NCBI RefSeq assembly: GCF_010183535.1
Contig: NC_071331.1
Coordinates: 24,490,001 to 24,554,000, forward strand
From: Caenorhabditis remanei
Lineage: Eukaryota; Nematoda; Chromadorea; Rhabditida; Rhabditidae
Length of the DNA stretch: 64,000 nt
Direction of reading: 5' to 3'
Positions 1 to 12,540 of the stretch are shown here, in pieces (position 1 is the stretch's first letter; every line of letters starts with the position of its first letter). The notes under the pieces are model-generated. The model saw only the letters and a list, made by a program, of their open reading frames with translations, did not search any database and had not been told where the DNA came from. The position numbers and the translations under genes are program-made.

Positions 1-1689
1 TCTACAAAAACCTCACCATCTCCGGACAACAAACTACCGTCTACACCAGCTCCGCACGTTTTCTAGCACTTCAGAACGCTTTTAGCACAACATAAACAAC
101 GAAAACATAAGTAAAATATCGAAAATTCCAACTTTATATCGTTGAATTGGTGGGTTTAACACGGCGGAGAATCAATGACTAAACGAGGAGAGATACAAGA
201 TCGATTTTCGGTCTTTCGGCCGCCACTCCGCTCCCTTGCGTTTTCCAATTCTTTGTCACGCGTGTCGAGACCCCGAGAAACATTTCGCTGCGTGCGCCTT
301 CAACTTTTTTGCCTGCGTCTCTCGTTTTCCCGTTGTCTCTCGTCGTGCAACACCGAGGGGAATTCAAAAATCGAAGGAACCCCCGGAAAAGTCAATTTTA
401 ATCGGGAAAAATGGGTTTTAGAGTGAAAAATAACTGGTTTTATGGAAAAATCAATAAAAAATGATGAAAAATGACACCAAAACCACCTAAAATCGCTGAA
501 AACCCACTTTATTAAACCAATCATTGAGCATGAACATGTTTGGCGGTGGAGAAGAAGAATTCGCTGCTGAAATTCATGAACATTGAATTTTTATTGATTG
601 AATAACGGCCTGGTGGGGGAAAATTGACTAAAATGTCACGGTTTTTTGAAAATTAAATGAGGGAAAACGCAAAATTTAAAATTTAAAAATTTAAGCCTGA
701 TTATACTTAATTTTGCAATAACTACCAGCGGTTATTGCAATTAAAAACAGAAATTCGATAAAATTTGAAACAAATAAAAAAAAAATCGAAAAAAATTCAA
801 AAAAGGGGGAAACATGTTCCAACAGACGCAAGCAGACAGGTACAGCGATAAATATCAAAAAAATAGTCTGAAAATAATTTTCAATTGGTGAAAATCGATT
901 TTAAGACAAAAATTGCTTAGAATGACAGCGAAAAACACGTTTTCACTGATAAAAACCGATTTCCGACACAAAAAATTAATTACAGTACCCCTCTCGTAAA
1001 TCTACATTAAAGGCGCACGGCTGAATATTGTCAGTGGGGTCTCGCCACGATTACAGCTTTAATTGAATTTGCCACAGTATTATATACATGGTTCGATAGA
1101 GATTTTTTCTACACATTTCTTCTGAGTGAGTTACAGCCAGGTCGTTTTTTGCTCATTTTTTGACGGTTTTTTGACGTTTTTCTGAGAATAACTCGAATGC
1201 ATGGCTTCCAATTTGAAATCTGGTATTTTAGCCATCTTTCACATGCCAAGTTTCATAACTGTAGCAGATCTCAAAGCGCCTAATTTCGAAAGCCTTCAAT
1301 TTTCTCAAATTTTCCCGAGATTTCTCGTACCAATACACATTAATTGTTCCCCGCTAATCCTCTTCTCTTCCCCACGACTGTTTACCGCACCAGTACTGTT
1401 CCTAATAGCTACTTGTACTCCCCCCTCCCATCGGTGGTCCCTAAAACTATTCTCTCTATCCCCCCCCCCTTTAGACGAAGGTCATACATATTCTATATTG
1501 AATTGTAAGTGGATGTTGTTCGGGTCCCCTTCTTTCCCACCCTCCCCATCTACCGATATGATCTCTCCACGGGCATTTCAAGGACGGTCTCTTCTCGTCA
1601 CGGGCGGTATCGGAAGGTTCATTTTTATTTTATTTAGATTGTTTGTTGTTTTATAACAGTTATTGATTATATTTTAGGCAAAAATTGAA
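1..1689. other. no gene seen; AT-rich sequence
   Basis: I see no exon here with matching splice sites, a conserved motif or a paralogue elsewhere in the window. Open frames exist (for example 175-426 and 1201-1656), but their translations are low-complexity Ser/Pro/Phe strings from C/T-rich DNA. The stretch around 1000-1060 resembles dispersed noncoding repeats common in Caenorhabditis. The first bases could be the edge of a gene to the left, but nothing supports that. Confidence 0.55.
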
Positions 1690-3000
1690 AAAAAACTATT
1701 TTTTTGAAAAATTTTACATAATTTCAAACCCTCATAACTTTATCCAAAATTGTCCTAGAAACCAGATTTTTAGTTAAAAATCATTGCTTTGTGTAGCTTT
1801 ACATGATTACGTTTAAATTGTGTGATTGTACAACCGCTTGGCGCCAATATCCGCGATCAGAGGGAGGGGAAAGATGGCTAGCGAACACTATTGGGGTAAC
1901 TTTGCTCAGAATTGTGCTAAAAAATTGGTTTTTGGTTAAAAATGATTGTAAAAAGCCAGCCAACAACAATATAAAAGCATACTAGCAAATTTTGCGCCCG
2001 CATTCCCCGATTTTTGGCTATGTCCGCGATCAGAGAGGGGGGGGGGGGGGGAAGACGGCTAGCGAGCTGAGTTGTTGGGAAGTAAACTCGGAAGTTAGAC
2101 GGAAGTGAGTTTTATTTCGACAATATGAAACGAACTTCAAAAATATGAAGTTAATATATTGTATTGAGGTATTACTACCCTTTGAGCATAAAAAATTCCG
2201 ACATTTTTCTTATCCCCTACCAGTAGACCCGAAAAAGCAGCCGAATTTGAAGCCCGGAAGTCGGAAGTCGGAAGTGAAGACTTTTTCAGGTCTATTGGTA
2301 TGGGTTAAGAAAAATTTCGGAATTTTTTATGCTCGAAGGGTAGTAATACCATCAATACAACATATTAACTTCATATTTTTGAAGTTCGTTTCATATTGTC
2401 GAAATGAAACTCACTTCCGTCTAACTTCCGAGTTTACTTCCATGCAACTCTGCTAGCGAGCACTTTCTCTAGGGGGAAACTTTGAAGAAGCGTAACTTTG
2501 TTCAAAATTGAGCAATCGACTTCATTTTTAGGTCAAAAAAAACCGTCAGGGTTAGTTCAACATGAATATCTGAACAAATCGCACGTTACTTCACTCGGGG
2601 AATCACGCCGCCCTTCCATCCGCAATGTCCGCGGTCAGAGGGAGGTGAAAGACCTACAGAGGACTATGGAGTAACTTTGTCAGAATTTGAGCTAGAAACT
2701 TGATTTTTGTATCAAAATGATCAGCGTGACGAGTTTCGTACGGTTCACTGTTAATAAATACAAAGCGCCCTCCTAGATGGCAATGTCCGTGATGAGAGGG
2801 AGGGGAAAACCTGATAGCGAGCACTTAACTTTGAGGGGTTGTAATTTAGCTCAGAATCTCGCTAGAAAGGTGTTTTTTAGTGTAAACTGACCATCTAAAC
2901 AAGCAAAGATAGGGGCCTTTAAAAAAATTGCAAAAGGAAGTCCCAATTTCTCACAGGCCCCGAATTTTTGATGATAGGCAGGTTCTACCTAGAACTCTTT
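1690..3000 (+). repeat. degenerate dispersed repeat module, forward copies
   Basis: At least four diverged copies of one module lie here, each with a core like TGTCCGCGATCAGAGGGAGG (near 1846, 2019, 2625 and 2785). The cores are followed by text like GAGCACTTT, then GTAACTTTG...AAATTGAGCTAGAAA, then a line containing AAAATGATTG. The order is kept but the spacing varies, so this is a decayed repeat array, not a gene. Copies in reverse orientation lie at 5280-6330 and further forward copies at 8150-9000. Confidence 0.6.
2069..2450. mobile_element. foldback (MITE-like) element
   Basis: Inverted repeat of about 380 bases with arms of about 170 bases. The left arm starts GAGTTG...GGAAGTAAACTCGG and the right arm is its near-perfect reverse complement, differing at only a few positions. 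The loop holds a short direct repeat, GGAAGTC. It interrupts one copy of the surrounding repeat module, whose AGCGAG text lies on both sides. No transposase frame; the open frame at 2145-2456 is an artefact of the palindrome. Confidence 0.75.
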
Positions 3001-4115
3001 GTGTTTAGTACTAAAATTAGCACTGGGACAATTAATATTGAATTTGGGACAATTTTAAATCCCCCATTTCCGATTTTTTGACGTTAAGACGTGTTTTTTT
3101 CAGAACAAGTCACGCCGTCAGTGTCTAAGTTTATGTTGTTTACCTATTTAAAGGTGAAAACACCAGAAATCGAATCAAAAATTTCATTTCTTCCCTCATC
3201 TTCCTTCCAACAATAAACATGACGTCACCGGGTGTCTTCCGTCCGCCCCGAATAAATTTTATTGTTCATGACTTCCCTCTATTTCCCTCCTCCAAAATGA
3301 TGAAAAGATGTGTCAAAGTGAACAACAAATTATTAATTATAGAGATTTTAATAAAAAGATAAAAGAGTATAGATGGGAGAAGAGTTCCGCTTCATTAAAT
3401 TTCAAAAAAATCCAAAAAATCTGGATTTTCTGATTTTAACCGTGGGATAGACTATAAAAACACGTTTTTTTGAAAAAAAAATTTGAAAAATTTTCAGCAT
3501 TTTTTTTTGATGGCCTAGGTTTCCCTGACCTAAATTTACATATATACGGTTTTTGGGATAGCGTTAAAGCCGCCCAGGAGATTCTAGTAACCCTGATAGC
3601 TTAACATTCTGTCCGTGAGTTGGTTGGTCCAGATGTCCAAAAAATAAATGTTTTTCACACATTATGTAGCATCCATGCGCTAGCCCCTTACTTAAACCTA
3701 ACATTTGGAAAAAAAAGATCGAAACGCGTCAAAGGCGCCCCAGCCAAGACAACAACCCATCTGTCCAAAAAAAAATTGTTACCCCTTACGTTAGTACTTA
3801 AGATCATTTGAATATAATTTTTCGAAACGCGTCAAAGGCACCCCAGACAAGCCGCCAGCAAACAGACACACAGACAGACATGTCTCGTTGCTAGCTTGAG
3901 TTTTAAGTTTTTGCTGAGACTAACTGAGATTTCGCTGCCCCCTGTCTGTCCGTCATGTCCTCTGTCCATCCGGATGTCCACAATTTCAAATCCCCACCTA
4001 TTCACACACCTGTTCATCCTCCTACCCATTTCCCATCTCCAACTTTCACATTTCACCTACATACCATTCCACCAGACAAAGGGGGGAACGAACAGAGACA
4101 ATAATCGAAATCTCT
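3001..4115. other. intergenic, no gene seen
   Basis: No coding exon recognised. A TGACGTCA (CRE-type) palindrome lies at 3220-3227. Two copies of the short dispersed motif CGCGTCAAAGGCGCCCCAG (one with ACCCC) lie near 3724 and 3828. The part around 3850-4080 is rich in GACAGACAGACA and CTGTCTGTCC strings. Confidence 0.5.
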
Positions 4116-4135
4116 GGGGGGGGGGGGGGGGGGGG
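4116..4135 (+). repeat. uninterrupted run of 20 G
   Basis: Twenty consecutive guanines at 4116-4135, directly after TCTCT. Long G tracts are potential G-quadruplex sites and unstable in nematodes lacking the DOG-1/FANCJ helicase (established for C. elegans). The exact length in an assembly is uncertain because homopolymers are error-prone. Confidence 0.9.
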
Positions 4136-4559
4136 CGATGCGTCATTCTACCGGGCGGACGGACTGTCCGTCGGCATGCATCCATCCGTTCCCTCCGTCC
4201 GTCCGATTCCTTTCCGAATTGCCTCCTCTAACAACGACATACACATACATTTATACACACTGTGCGACGACGTTACTTTTCCCCTCCTCCTTTCGTTCTC
4301 AATTTGCATCCGACCACCCGGTGTACTTTTTGGTGGTGGCTTATACATTTTTGTACAAATCCGTCATAAAATTGTGCAAATGGTTCTAACGGACATGCTA
4401 ATACCTATTTAAAAAAGTTTAGGATCTAAAAAGTGGGCGGCGCCAAAAATTCTGTTAATTAGCGACTTTCCAGTTTACAGCGATGTCGAGATAGCCAAAA
4501 GTTTCAAATTATGTTTTGAAATGGATTTTTTAGACTTCGCCCACTTTTAACTATGCAAT

Positions 4560-4960
4560 TTGGTATTGGTTGGATAGAAAAGGTTAAGAGCTACATTTTT
4601 GTAGTTGACCACTTTTTGATAGCTTCAAGCCCTGAAAAGATATAGCAGCTCAACTCCATTCGCCCATATCTCCTCGAGGTTTGCTCCAATCAAAAAATAT
4701 GACAATTACAAAAATGTAGAGATTGAAATTTTGCACATTTTATTAGTTGACAACTTTTTGATAGCATCAAAACCTGAGGAGATACGGGCGGTCAACGTTT
4801 CTGGGAGAGAGGAGAGAGAGGAGACGCAGAGAAGCTAGAGCGTCTGGATGTCAGAGTCTCTCTCCCCGGAAACTTCAACCGCCCATATCTTCTCGGGGTT
4901 TGCCGCTATCAAAAAGTTCACAACTACAAAAATATAGCCCTTTTTCTGATCTACACAACT
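4560..4960. repeat. foldback repeat, family R1
   Basis: Copy of a family that recurs through the claudin and six-span gene cluster. The half-unit reads roughly TAGTTGACAACTTTTTGATA, GGAGCAAACCCTGAGGAG, ATACGGGCGGTTGAAG, then a CTCTGCGTCTCTC-like core, then the same text inverted. Here both arms are visible around a core at about 4800-4860. Confidence 0.7.
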
Positions 4961-5279
4961 ATCCTATTTTTATTGACAAATTTCATTTCCACCATCTTAA
5001 TTCTGTCGTCTTTTCTCCATAGGGGGTACCTGGCGAGTGAAGTCATAAATCTTATTTTCGGTAGTCGTCGTGTGTGTTGCTGCTGCTATCATCATTCCCC
5101 CTTCTTCAATTCTCATTTTATTTTCTTGGTGTGGTCTATTGTTGCTTTGTCACCTCCAAACTTGAGAAATTTATGTTCCGACCTATTTTTTCCGGTGGTA
5201 GCCTTAATTGATGCCGATTTTTTCAGCAAAAATGTTCAAACTTAGTTTTTTTATAATCTAAACTAAAAACATGATAAAA

Positions 5280-6330
5280 ATGTAATATGTGCTTGTAGTC
5301 CTGGTTATTTTAAGCTAAAAATCAGTTTTCTAGCGCATTTTCCAACATAGTTACACAAATTCAAAGGTCCTTTCCTAAACGATTCCCTGGCACTCTTACA
5401 CATAGCTAACTTTTTTTGTAGTTTGTAGTTTTGTGGTCATTTTGAGTCAAATACCAACTTTGTAGCTCAATTTTGAGTGAAGTTGCTCGCTACCCGATGT
5501 CGCTCTCCATTTGATAGCGGACATTGCGGACTAAGCTGTTTGGGTGGAGTTTAGACAAATTTTAAGAGCGCGAAATTGAAATTCAAGACTTTTGGTCAAT
5601 TTTCCGGTCATTTCAAACCAAAAATCAGGTTTCTAGCTCAAATTTGAGCAAAGTTACTCCAGTGCTCGATGTAAATCTTTCCCCCTCCTTTTGATCGCGG
5701 ACATTGCGGATGGCAGGGCGGCGTAATCCCTCGAGTAATGTGGCTCACGATTCGTTAAGTTATACTTATAAAGCAGTTCTTGACGGTCATTTTGGTACAA
5801 AAACGGAATCTCTTGCTCATTTTTGGACAAAGTTACGGTTCTTCAAACTTTCCTCCTAGAGAAAGTGCTCTCCATATTATAAATTCACAACACTGCGCCG
5901 CATGGCTTTAAAGGCGCATCCCATTTATTAGAAATTTCGCGGAATGGTCTCGTAGTTGAAAAAGATCAAATACCCTATTTTCGAGCTTTGCAGGTCTAAA
6001 AATAAATGCAAATAATGTTTTTCGCTTCGAGACCATTTTGAACAAATTAGAGGCGCCAAAAGCCATGCGGCGCAGTGTCGCGAATTTATAATACGTCTTT
6101 CCCCTCCCTCTGATTGCGGACATTGGCGCCCACTAACAAAATTTAAAACTTATCTTGTAAAGCTACTCAAGGCAATGATTTTGAGCCAAATATCTGGCTT
6201 CTAGACCATTTTTTGACAAATTTATGATTGTTTAAAATGGTTTTTTTTTTTAATTTTTCAAAAAAGTGCTCTCCGTAGGTCTTTCCCCTCCCTCTGATCG
6301 CGGACATCGAGGACTAACCTATCTAAATAG
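5280..6330 (-). repeat. dispersed repeat module, reverse copies
   Basis: Same module as 1690-3000 but inverted: the cores read GATCGCGGACATTGCGGA-like near 5511, 5689, 6109 and 6292, preceded by CTTTCCCCTCC. One copy is interrupted by the TA-flanked element at 5877-6091. Confidence 0.6.
5877..6091. mobile_element. TA-flanked foldback MITE nested in a repeat module
   Basis: Ends TTATAAATTC at 5877 and GAATTTATAA at 6091, flanked on both sides by TA (5875-5876 and 6092-6093). The terminal inverted repeats run about 40 bases (ACACTGCGCCGCATGGCTTT on both arms). Without the element and one TA, the flanks join into the CTCTCC...TCTTTCCCCTCC text seen intact near 6270, so the insertion can be read directly. 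It has no coding capacity. Confidence 0.75.
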
Positions 6331-8149
6331 GTTTACAACCCCAAAAACCAACTTTTCAATGTTCCAAGGCCACCTAGCTTCTGTCTATTTGTCCACCCCA
6401 ACCCTTTTTTAGTATCCTCCTAGTTGTCGATCGATTAAATTTTACTACCCCAAACATTCTATCGTAGTGCATGGATGCATATCTATGTCTGTCCCTCCTT
6501 CATCTTATTCTTCTTCTATTTCCTGATTCGACCTTCAACAAGTCCTCCGATTCTTCACTCCACTCTCTCATCCCCACACACTATTTTTGGAAAAAGGACC
6601 GCCCGTTTCTACGCCTTCAAAGCCTTCGATTCCACCGATCAAAACCGTACACCTTTCCTTCTGTCTCCGTTTTTCGACTGTGCAATTACCACTAACCGCT
6701 ATAGTCGTGTTGTTAGTAGTAGCTTGGAATTTGAATTTCTGAATTTTGGTTTAACTTTAAGAGATCATAAGTTTGTGAGAATTTGATAACGATTTATCAT
6801 TTTCATACCAATCGATAGGAAATTTTAAGCTCTTCAAGAATATGTGTGAATCATGTATTTTGTGCATAAACAGACTTTTAGACGACGTTGTTACCACATA
6901 ACTCTGATTAGTTTCAATTTTGTTAAAACATGACCCACATCTATGATTTTTATATCATTCGATAGAAAATTGAATTTTGCACTAATTAGAATTAATTTTT
7001 TAACCGTGGAACCATGTTCAAAGTCTGTTATTTTAAAGAAAGCAAAGTTGCAATATAGTTATTCCTTATAAGCCTAATGACTGTGTACTGGAATAAAAAC
7101 GGTTCGAATACCATTTGATAGAAAATTTTGAGCTTTTTAATATTTTCAAAATTATTTAAAGATTTTTTTGTAGGTTCATAACTTTTTTTCATATTCAACC
7201 TATTTCATTGATTTTTATACCAATCAATAGGATTTTTAAAACTGAAAACTTGGAATCCCAGAAATCCCAGTTTTACTGACATCGCTCAGCATTCTCTTTG
7301 TTAGATATTCCAGCTTTTTTTTCCGTTTCATTTCAAAGTTACAATTCCGATATTACTATCATTTAATAGACAATTTTAAGACCTACCTCATCATATAACT
7401 TTTTTAAACCCAGATACATATTCTAACCGTAAAACATATTGCTTCCATTTTTAATACTGATCAAAAATTGGTCTGAAACTGAAAAAAAGGCAGATTCATA
7501 TAGAAATTAAGAATTTATTGTTGAGAATAAGATTTTTAGACTCGAAACTAGTTTTTCCTCAAAAAAGCAGTCCTGTAGAGTCAAAAGTCAGCTTTCTTGA
7601 CTAACTGAAATCTTGCTAAGGCTAAATATCTTTTGTTGCTGTAAACTGTCTTTCAGACATTTCTAAATCAGCTAAATCCGATTTTCAATTGAAAATTCTA
7701 AGAATTTCAACTTTAAACTCTGTAACCCTAACAATTCAAAATCTTTTTTAAAATCTTTCTAAACACTTGTACATAAATTCCAAAAGTTTCAAACCTTGAA
7801 CTTTCAAAGATTCCTGATCTCTGACTCTCTCTCCTAATAGTTTCACTAATTCAAGTACCTCCCCTCTTCGCTTTCTATATTTTTTCCTCTTTCCCCGAAA
7901 CCGGATGACCTTTTTCCCCCTCCGCCCATTTTGTATGTTTTCTCTTTTTTTAGTAGTTGTGGTATTCCACTTGTTCCCCGCCATACACTCCCTCTTCCAA
8001 CACACACAACTTTCACAACTACTATTGATTTATTTTCTTCTTCGTTGTTCCTCCCGTCGAGAATCATGCTAAATGTATGGACGTTTTTAAGATTTAATGA
8101 TCTGAGTGTGTGGTAAATGCGCTCTATTGATAATCTCTTGGTTGGGTCT
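6331..8149. other. intergenic, no gene seen
   Basis: AT-rich sequence with a C/T-rich stretch at 6480-6680 and another at 7850-8060. Open frames here are lysine/arginine- or serine-rich low-complexity strings on either strand, without splice context. Confidence 0.5.
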
Positions 8150-9000
8150 TGGGAGATTTAGCTAGAATACTGAAAATCTGAAATATTTCAAACCTGCATA
8201 ACTTTGTCAAAAATTGGTCTAGAAACCAGGTATTTGGCTCAAAATCATTGCCTTGAGTAGCTTCACAAGATAAGGTTTAAATTTTGTTAGTGTAGGCGCC
8301 AATGTCCGCAATCAGAGGGAGGGGATAGACCTACAGGGAGCACTTTCTCTACGCTCACGCGTAACTTTGTCCAGAAATAAGCTAGAGACCCCGTTTTTGT
8401 ACTAAAATGACTGTCAGCAAAATTTTAACATGCAGAATTTTAAAAAAAAAACCTTAAGTTACCTCACTCGGAGAACTACACCGCTCTTCATACCGCAATG
8501 TCCGCGATGAGCGGGAGGGGAAAGACGTGTGAAGTAACTTGACTGAAAATTGAGCTAGAAAGTTGAAAATTGTATGAAAATGATTGATTCAACAAGTTCT
8601 TTAACTTTATAACAATCTGAGGTAGATTGCCAATGTCCGCGATCAGAAGGAGGGTGGTAGAGAGCACTTCCAAATTTGTGAGGTCGCTTAACTTTCTTCA
8701 AATTTTAGCTAAAACGCCGATTTTAAGCTCTAAATGATTGTCATGACCGGTTTTATAGCATTATTATAAGAAATAACGTCGCAGAATAGCCTAGAGCCCG
8801 CCAAACCCCATTTCCTTCAATGAAGAGCTGTAACTTTGCTGGAAATTGAACTAAAAACACGGTTTTTATACTAGATTACTCAACTTCTTGATATTAATCT
8901 ATGAAACATAATCTAGACTTTTTTATCCCGCTCTTATAGCAATCAGAAAGAGGGAAAAGATTGGTATCGAGCACTATGAAATAACTTTTTTTCAAAATTG
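8150..9000 (+). repeat. dispersed repeat module, forward copies
   Basis: Further copies of the 1690-3000 module, with cores near 8301, 8497, 8631 and a decayed one near 8937. Each is followed by the GAGCACTTT and GTAACTTTG text. Confidence 0.55.
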
Positions 9001-9396
9001 TGCCAGAAGCTTGATTTTTAGCTTAGAATCATTGTTAACTGACAGTCGAGAACTTTTAATATTTTCAGAATGACAAAACTTTTACGTTTTATGAGTTTAT
9101 GACATAATTTCGCAAGAATTTTAATTTGTGTGCGCTTTATCCGCTAATCTCTCTAACTTGCTATAAAATTATGATAGAAAACTGATTTTTGGAATAGAAA
9201 CAATTGCTACTGAAGAATTTGTAGCATTTTTAATACCTAGAGAGCTCTCCTGATCACTAGACTGTGACTTTCTCCAAAACTGTGCTGTTTCTCTCAAATT
9301 AACACAAAATCTTGGATTATCAATAGAGCACGCTTACAACCTTCACTTCTCCCCATACTCCAACACCCATTCCCTAAAAAACCTCTCTTTTCTTCC

Positions 9397-9398
9397 AG
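9397..9398 (+). other. splice acceptor before the claudin-like ATG
   Basis: The sequence TTTTCTTCCAG ends at 9398, nine bases before the ATG at 9408, in the context CGCCGCCAAATG. An acceptor this close to a start codon is typical of nematode spliced-leader trans-splicing or of a short 5' UTR intron; the sequence alone cannot separate the two. Confidence 0.55.
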
Positions 9399-9407
9399 CG
9401 CCGCCAA

Positions 9408-12289
9408 ATGTCAGACGCCAACGACATCGGCCGGAAGGGGTCGCTCTTCCTCTCCCTCCTCTTCTCATTTGTCGCCGCCGGCCTATCCATCGCCGCCATT
9501 TTGACACCATCCTGGCAAATTGTGAATCTGCGAGAATATGGATCCATCCACGAGCACGGACTATGGCTGGACTGTACAAGACACTCTAGAGATGGCAATC
9601 ATATTTTGCAGAGGTGAGTAACTGTTGTATCTCAAAAACGGGCAAAGCTTTCAAAAAATTGTCAACTAGAAAAATGTAGAGCTGGAAATTTGGAGTATTT
9701 TGTTAATTAACAACTTTTCGATAGGAGCAAACGCGGGGGAGATACTGGCGATTAAAGTTTTGAAGAGACTCAGACGCCTAGACGCCCTCGTTTCTCTGCG
9801 TCTCTCGTCACCTTTGATCGTTTGTATCTCTTCAGGGTTTGCTCCAATCAAAAAGTTGTCAACATATAAAATGTGTAGAATTTTCAGCTCTACATTTTAC
9901 TAGTTGACAACTTTTTGATAGCTCCGCCCCCTAGGGAGATACGGGATATCGAAGTTTAAAAGAAGAGAGTCAAAAAACCAAAAGCTTGTACCTCAACAAC
10001 GGGCGGTGCTATCAAAAAGTTTACAACTATCATAATACTCCAAATTTTAAGCTCTACACGTACCAACTAAACATTTTCAAATTGCTCTTCGATATTCAGA
10101 GTTACAACCCAAAAATTCCCCCTTTTCCAGATACGCCACCGTCACCGAACCCCTCCACTGCGTCTACAAATTCGATTATGACAAGTATTCGGGAACTTTC
10201 GAGTTGGAGGATGATAACAGTCCAGTTGGAGAGGTCAATCGGCACAAATTCTATGGTAAGAAAGCGTCAGAGGCGCGCCAGGCGGGAAAATTTGGCTAAG
10301 AAGACTCTTCCTAGTCAAAAAACGCGTCAAAGGCGCTCCAGCTAGCCAGCAGCTTTTAAAGATTGGTGTATTGATGTAGTATAGGGTTCCAGGTACCCCG
10401 TTACCAAAAACTGGTAATGGCTGGGGCGCCTCCGACGCGTTTTTTGTTACCACCTTCAAAAAGTGATTTCAAACCCAACTTCCTCCATTCCCGCCCGTTT
10501 TTCGTGATTCAAAAAGGGGCGTGGCCTAATTTTTTTTGTATTTTCAGGATGGCACACATCTACCATGATCCTGCTCGGATTCGCCCTCCTCACCACCGGA
10601 TTATCCACGTTCATCGGCGCATGCGCTTGCTGTCACTCATCCCTCTCACTATTCTTCACCATTATTACACTGTTGACGAGTGAGTCATACTGTAGTTTTT
10701 TGTTTTTTTTTTGGGTTTTTGGATATTAAGGGGTATTGGAGGGGTATAATATGAGTAAAAGGGGTGAAGAGGATATGAGTCATCAGTGGAAAAAGAATTT
10801 GCAGAAAAAATCTTGAAAATCCGGTTTTTTGATGGGAAAGTCGGACGAAAACAGAAAACTGACAAAAATCGGAAAAGTGTCTGTCTGTCAGAAAGATATA
10901 GACATCCGGACAGACAGATGCACAGACAGACAGATAGATAGCTCCACGGAATGCTGATGAACCGGTGTCAAGTCATTGGATGTCTGTATCTGTGTCGGTT
11001 TGTCCCGAAATTGAGATTTGTGGATATCCGGACACCTGGATACACAAACACACAGACAGACCGCTAGACATCCTGACGAACCGATACACCGACAGACAGA
11101 TAGACAGTCAATTCAAAAGTTTGTTAGCCAGTTGCTCTGAAGTCGTTGTCTGTCTGTGTCTCGGTTTGTCCTGGAAATCCGGATAAACTGACACCGAGAG
11201 ACTCACACGGACTGTATGGTAGAATTTATGAAATTTTTCGTCTGTCTGTGTATCAGTTTGTCCCATTTTCCAGCCCTGCTCTCCGCGATTGCCGAAGGAA
11301 TCTTCTTCTTCTACTCTCATCGTGCTGACAACCGATTCATCAAGGGAATCGTGGGAACCTACGAACAACGTGTCGGCACTGCGTTCTTCCTCGAAATGGC
11401 CGCCTGTTTCTGTCATTTGATCTCATTTTTGATTGCCATGCTCTTCACATACTTCTCGTTCGCTTCGGCGAAGGATTCCGATGGTTTCAGTATTCAACGA
11501 TCGAGCAGGACTAATGTGACGAATATTGGGCGGTGAGTAGCATATTCAGAGTGTAGATCAAATTGAGCTCTACATTTTTGTAGTTGAAAGTTTTTTGATT
11601 GGAGCAAATCCTGAGGAGTTACGGGTGGTTAAAAGTGATGAGAGACGCAGACACCTAGACGCTCTCGTTTCTCAGCGTCTCTCCAGGAAACTTCCACCGC
11701 CCGTATCTCCTCAGGGATAAACGTTATCAAAAAACTTTCAACTATAAAAATGTTCAGAATTTTGAGCACTACATTTCTGTAGTTGAAAGTTTTTTGATAG
11801 CACCGCCCGTTCTCGAGATACGAGCCTTAAAAGACGAGGAGAGACGCAGACGCCTAGACGCTCTCGTTTCTCTGGGTCTCTCCGTCTCTCCCTGAAACTT
11901 CAACCGCCCATATCTCCTCAGGGTCAAGCGCTATCAAAAAACTGTCAACTGCAAAAATACAGTTCTTGATCTTCTCTATCTAACCAACCCACCACCCAGG
12001 GGTATAAAAGTGGGCGGAGCCTAACAAAACCTATCCAACAGATTCGAAAACTGCAGATCGATTGAATTCGATGCCCCCCTGATGTACCCACCACAAACCC
12101 CGGTTTCCGGATTCCGAGCCGCCAGCTATCTTGACGAGAAGCCAGTCATCGCTGAGAGTATGCCAGAGCTTGGACAGAGGTGAGTGTCTGTGTGTCTGTG
12201 TGTCCGGATGTCCGAATTTCAGAGGCGCCTACCCATCGAACGACTTCCTCTCCTCGAGAATCCGCCGGAAAAGTGAGACATGCGTCTAG
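9408..12289 (+). CDS. claudin-like four-transmembrane protein
   Basis: Six exons: 9408-9613, 10131-10255, 10548-10679, 11274-11532, 12042-12179 and 12223-12289, giving 308 residues. Membrane segments lie near residues 12-32, 112-135, 148-173 and 197-218. The first extracellular loop carries the W...GLW...C...C signature of the PMP22/EMP/claudin family (SW at 31-32, HGLWLDC at 47-53, LHC near 78-80). These proteins act in plasma-membrane contacts or as channel-associated subunits; the precise role here is unknown. The hydrophilic tail of about 90 residues ends RRKSETCV. Introns 1 and 4 contain R1 foldback repeats, intron 3 is full of GACAGACAGA strings, and intron 5 is a 43-base intron built on a 20-mer shared with genes E, F and G. 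The start follows an acceptor and has a good context. The family is secure; orthology is not assigned. Confidence 0.88.
10680..11273 (+). repeat. GACA/TGTC-rich intron 3 of the claudin-like gene
   Basis: Much of this intron consists of imperfect runs of GACAGACAGA, TGTCTGTCTG and ACATCCGGACA on alternating strands. This is the same word set found in the short introns of genes E, F and G. No exon-like sequence was seen in it. Confidence 0.6.
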
Positions 12290-12519
12290 AACTTTGTACC
12301 TATGACCGTATACTATATACACTGCCTTAAACCCTTTTGTGCCTTTGTCTCCCCTCCTTATGGCCCCGCCCCCTTTACAAAATCTCAATTCCCAATTCTG
12401 ATGACATCATGTTTATATATCTTTCTATTGTTTTGTGCATTTTTAAATTGTATTATTGAATTTGAATTCGACTGCTCAGAATGCTCAATTTTTATTGAAA
12501 ATTTATTGAAAATGATATA

Positions 12520-12525
12520 AATAAA
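12520..12525 (+). terminator. AATAAA polyadenylation signal
   Basis: AATAAA about 230 bases after the claudin-like stop codon, at the end of an AT-rich stretch fitting a 3' UTR. The same text appears in the duplicated copy near 17040. Confidence 0.5.
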
Positions 12526-12540
12526 AACTCGTTATCAAAT

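Noticed and set aside
1201..1656. 151-residue open frame
   Set aside because: Composition follows C/T-rich DNA, no splice signals of a gene around it, no recognisable motif.
7748..8067. Lys/Arg-rich minus-strand frames
   Set aside because: Complement of a C/T-rich stretch; two overlapping frames of equal quality indicate composition, not coding.
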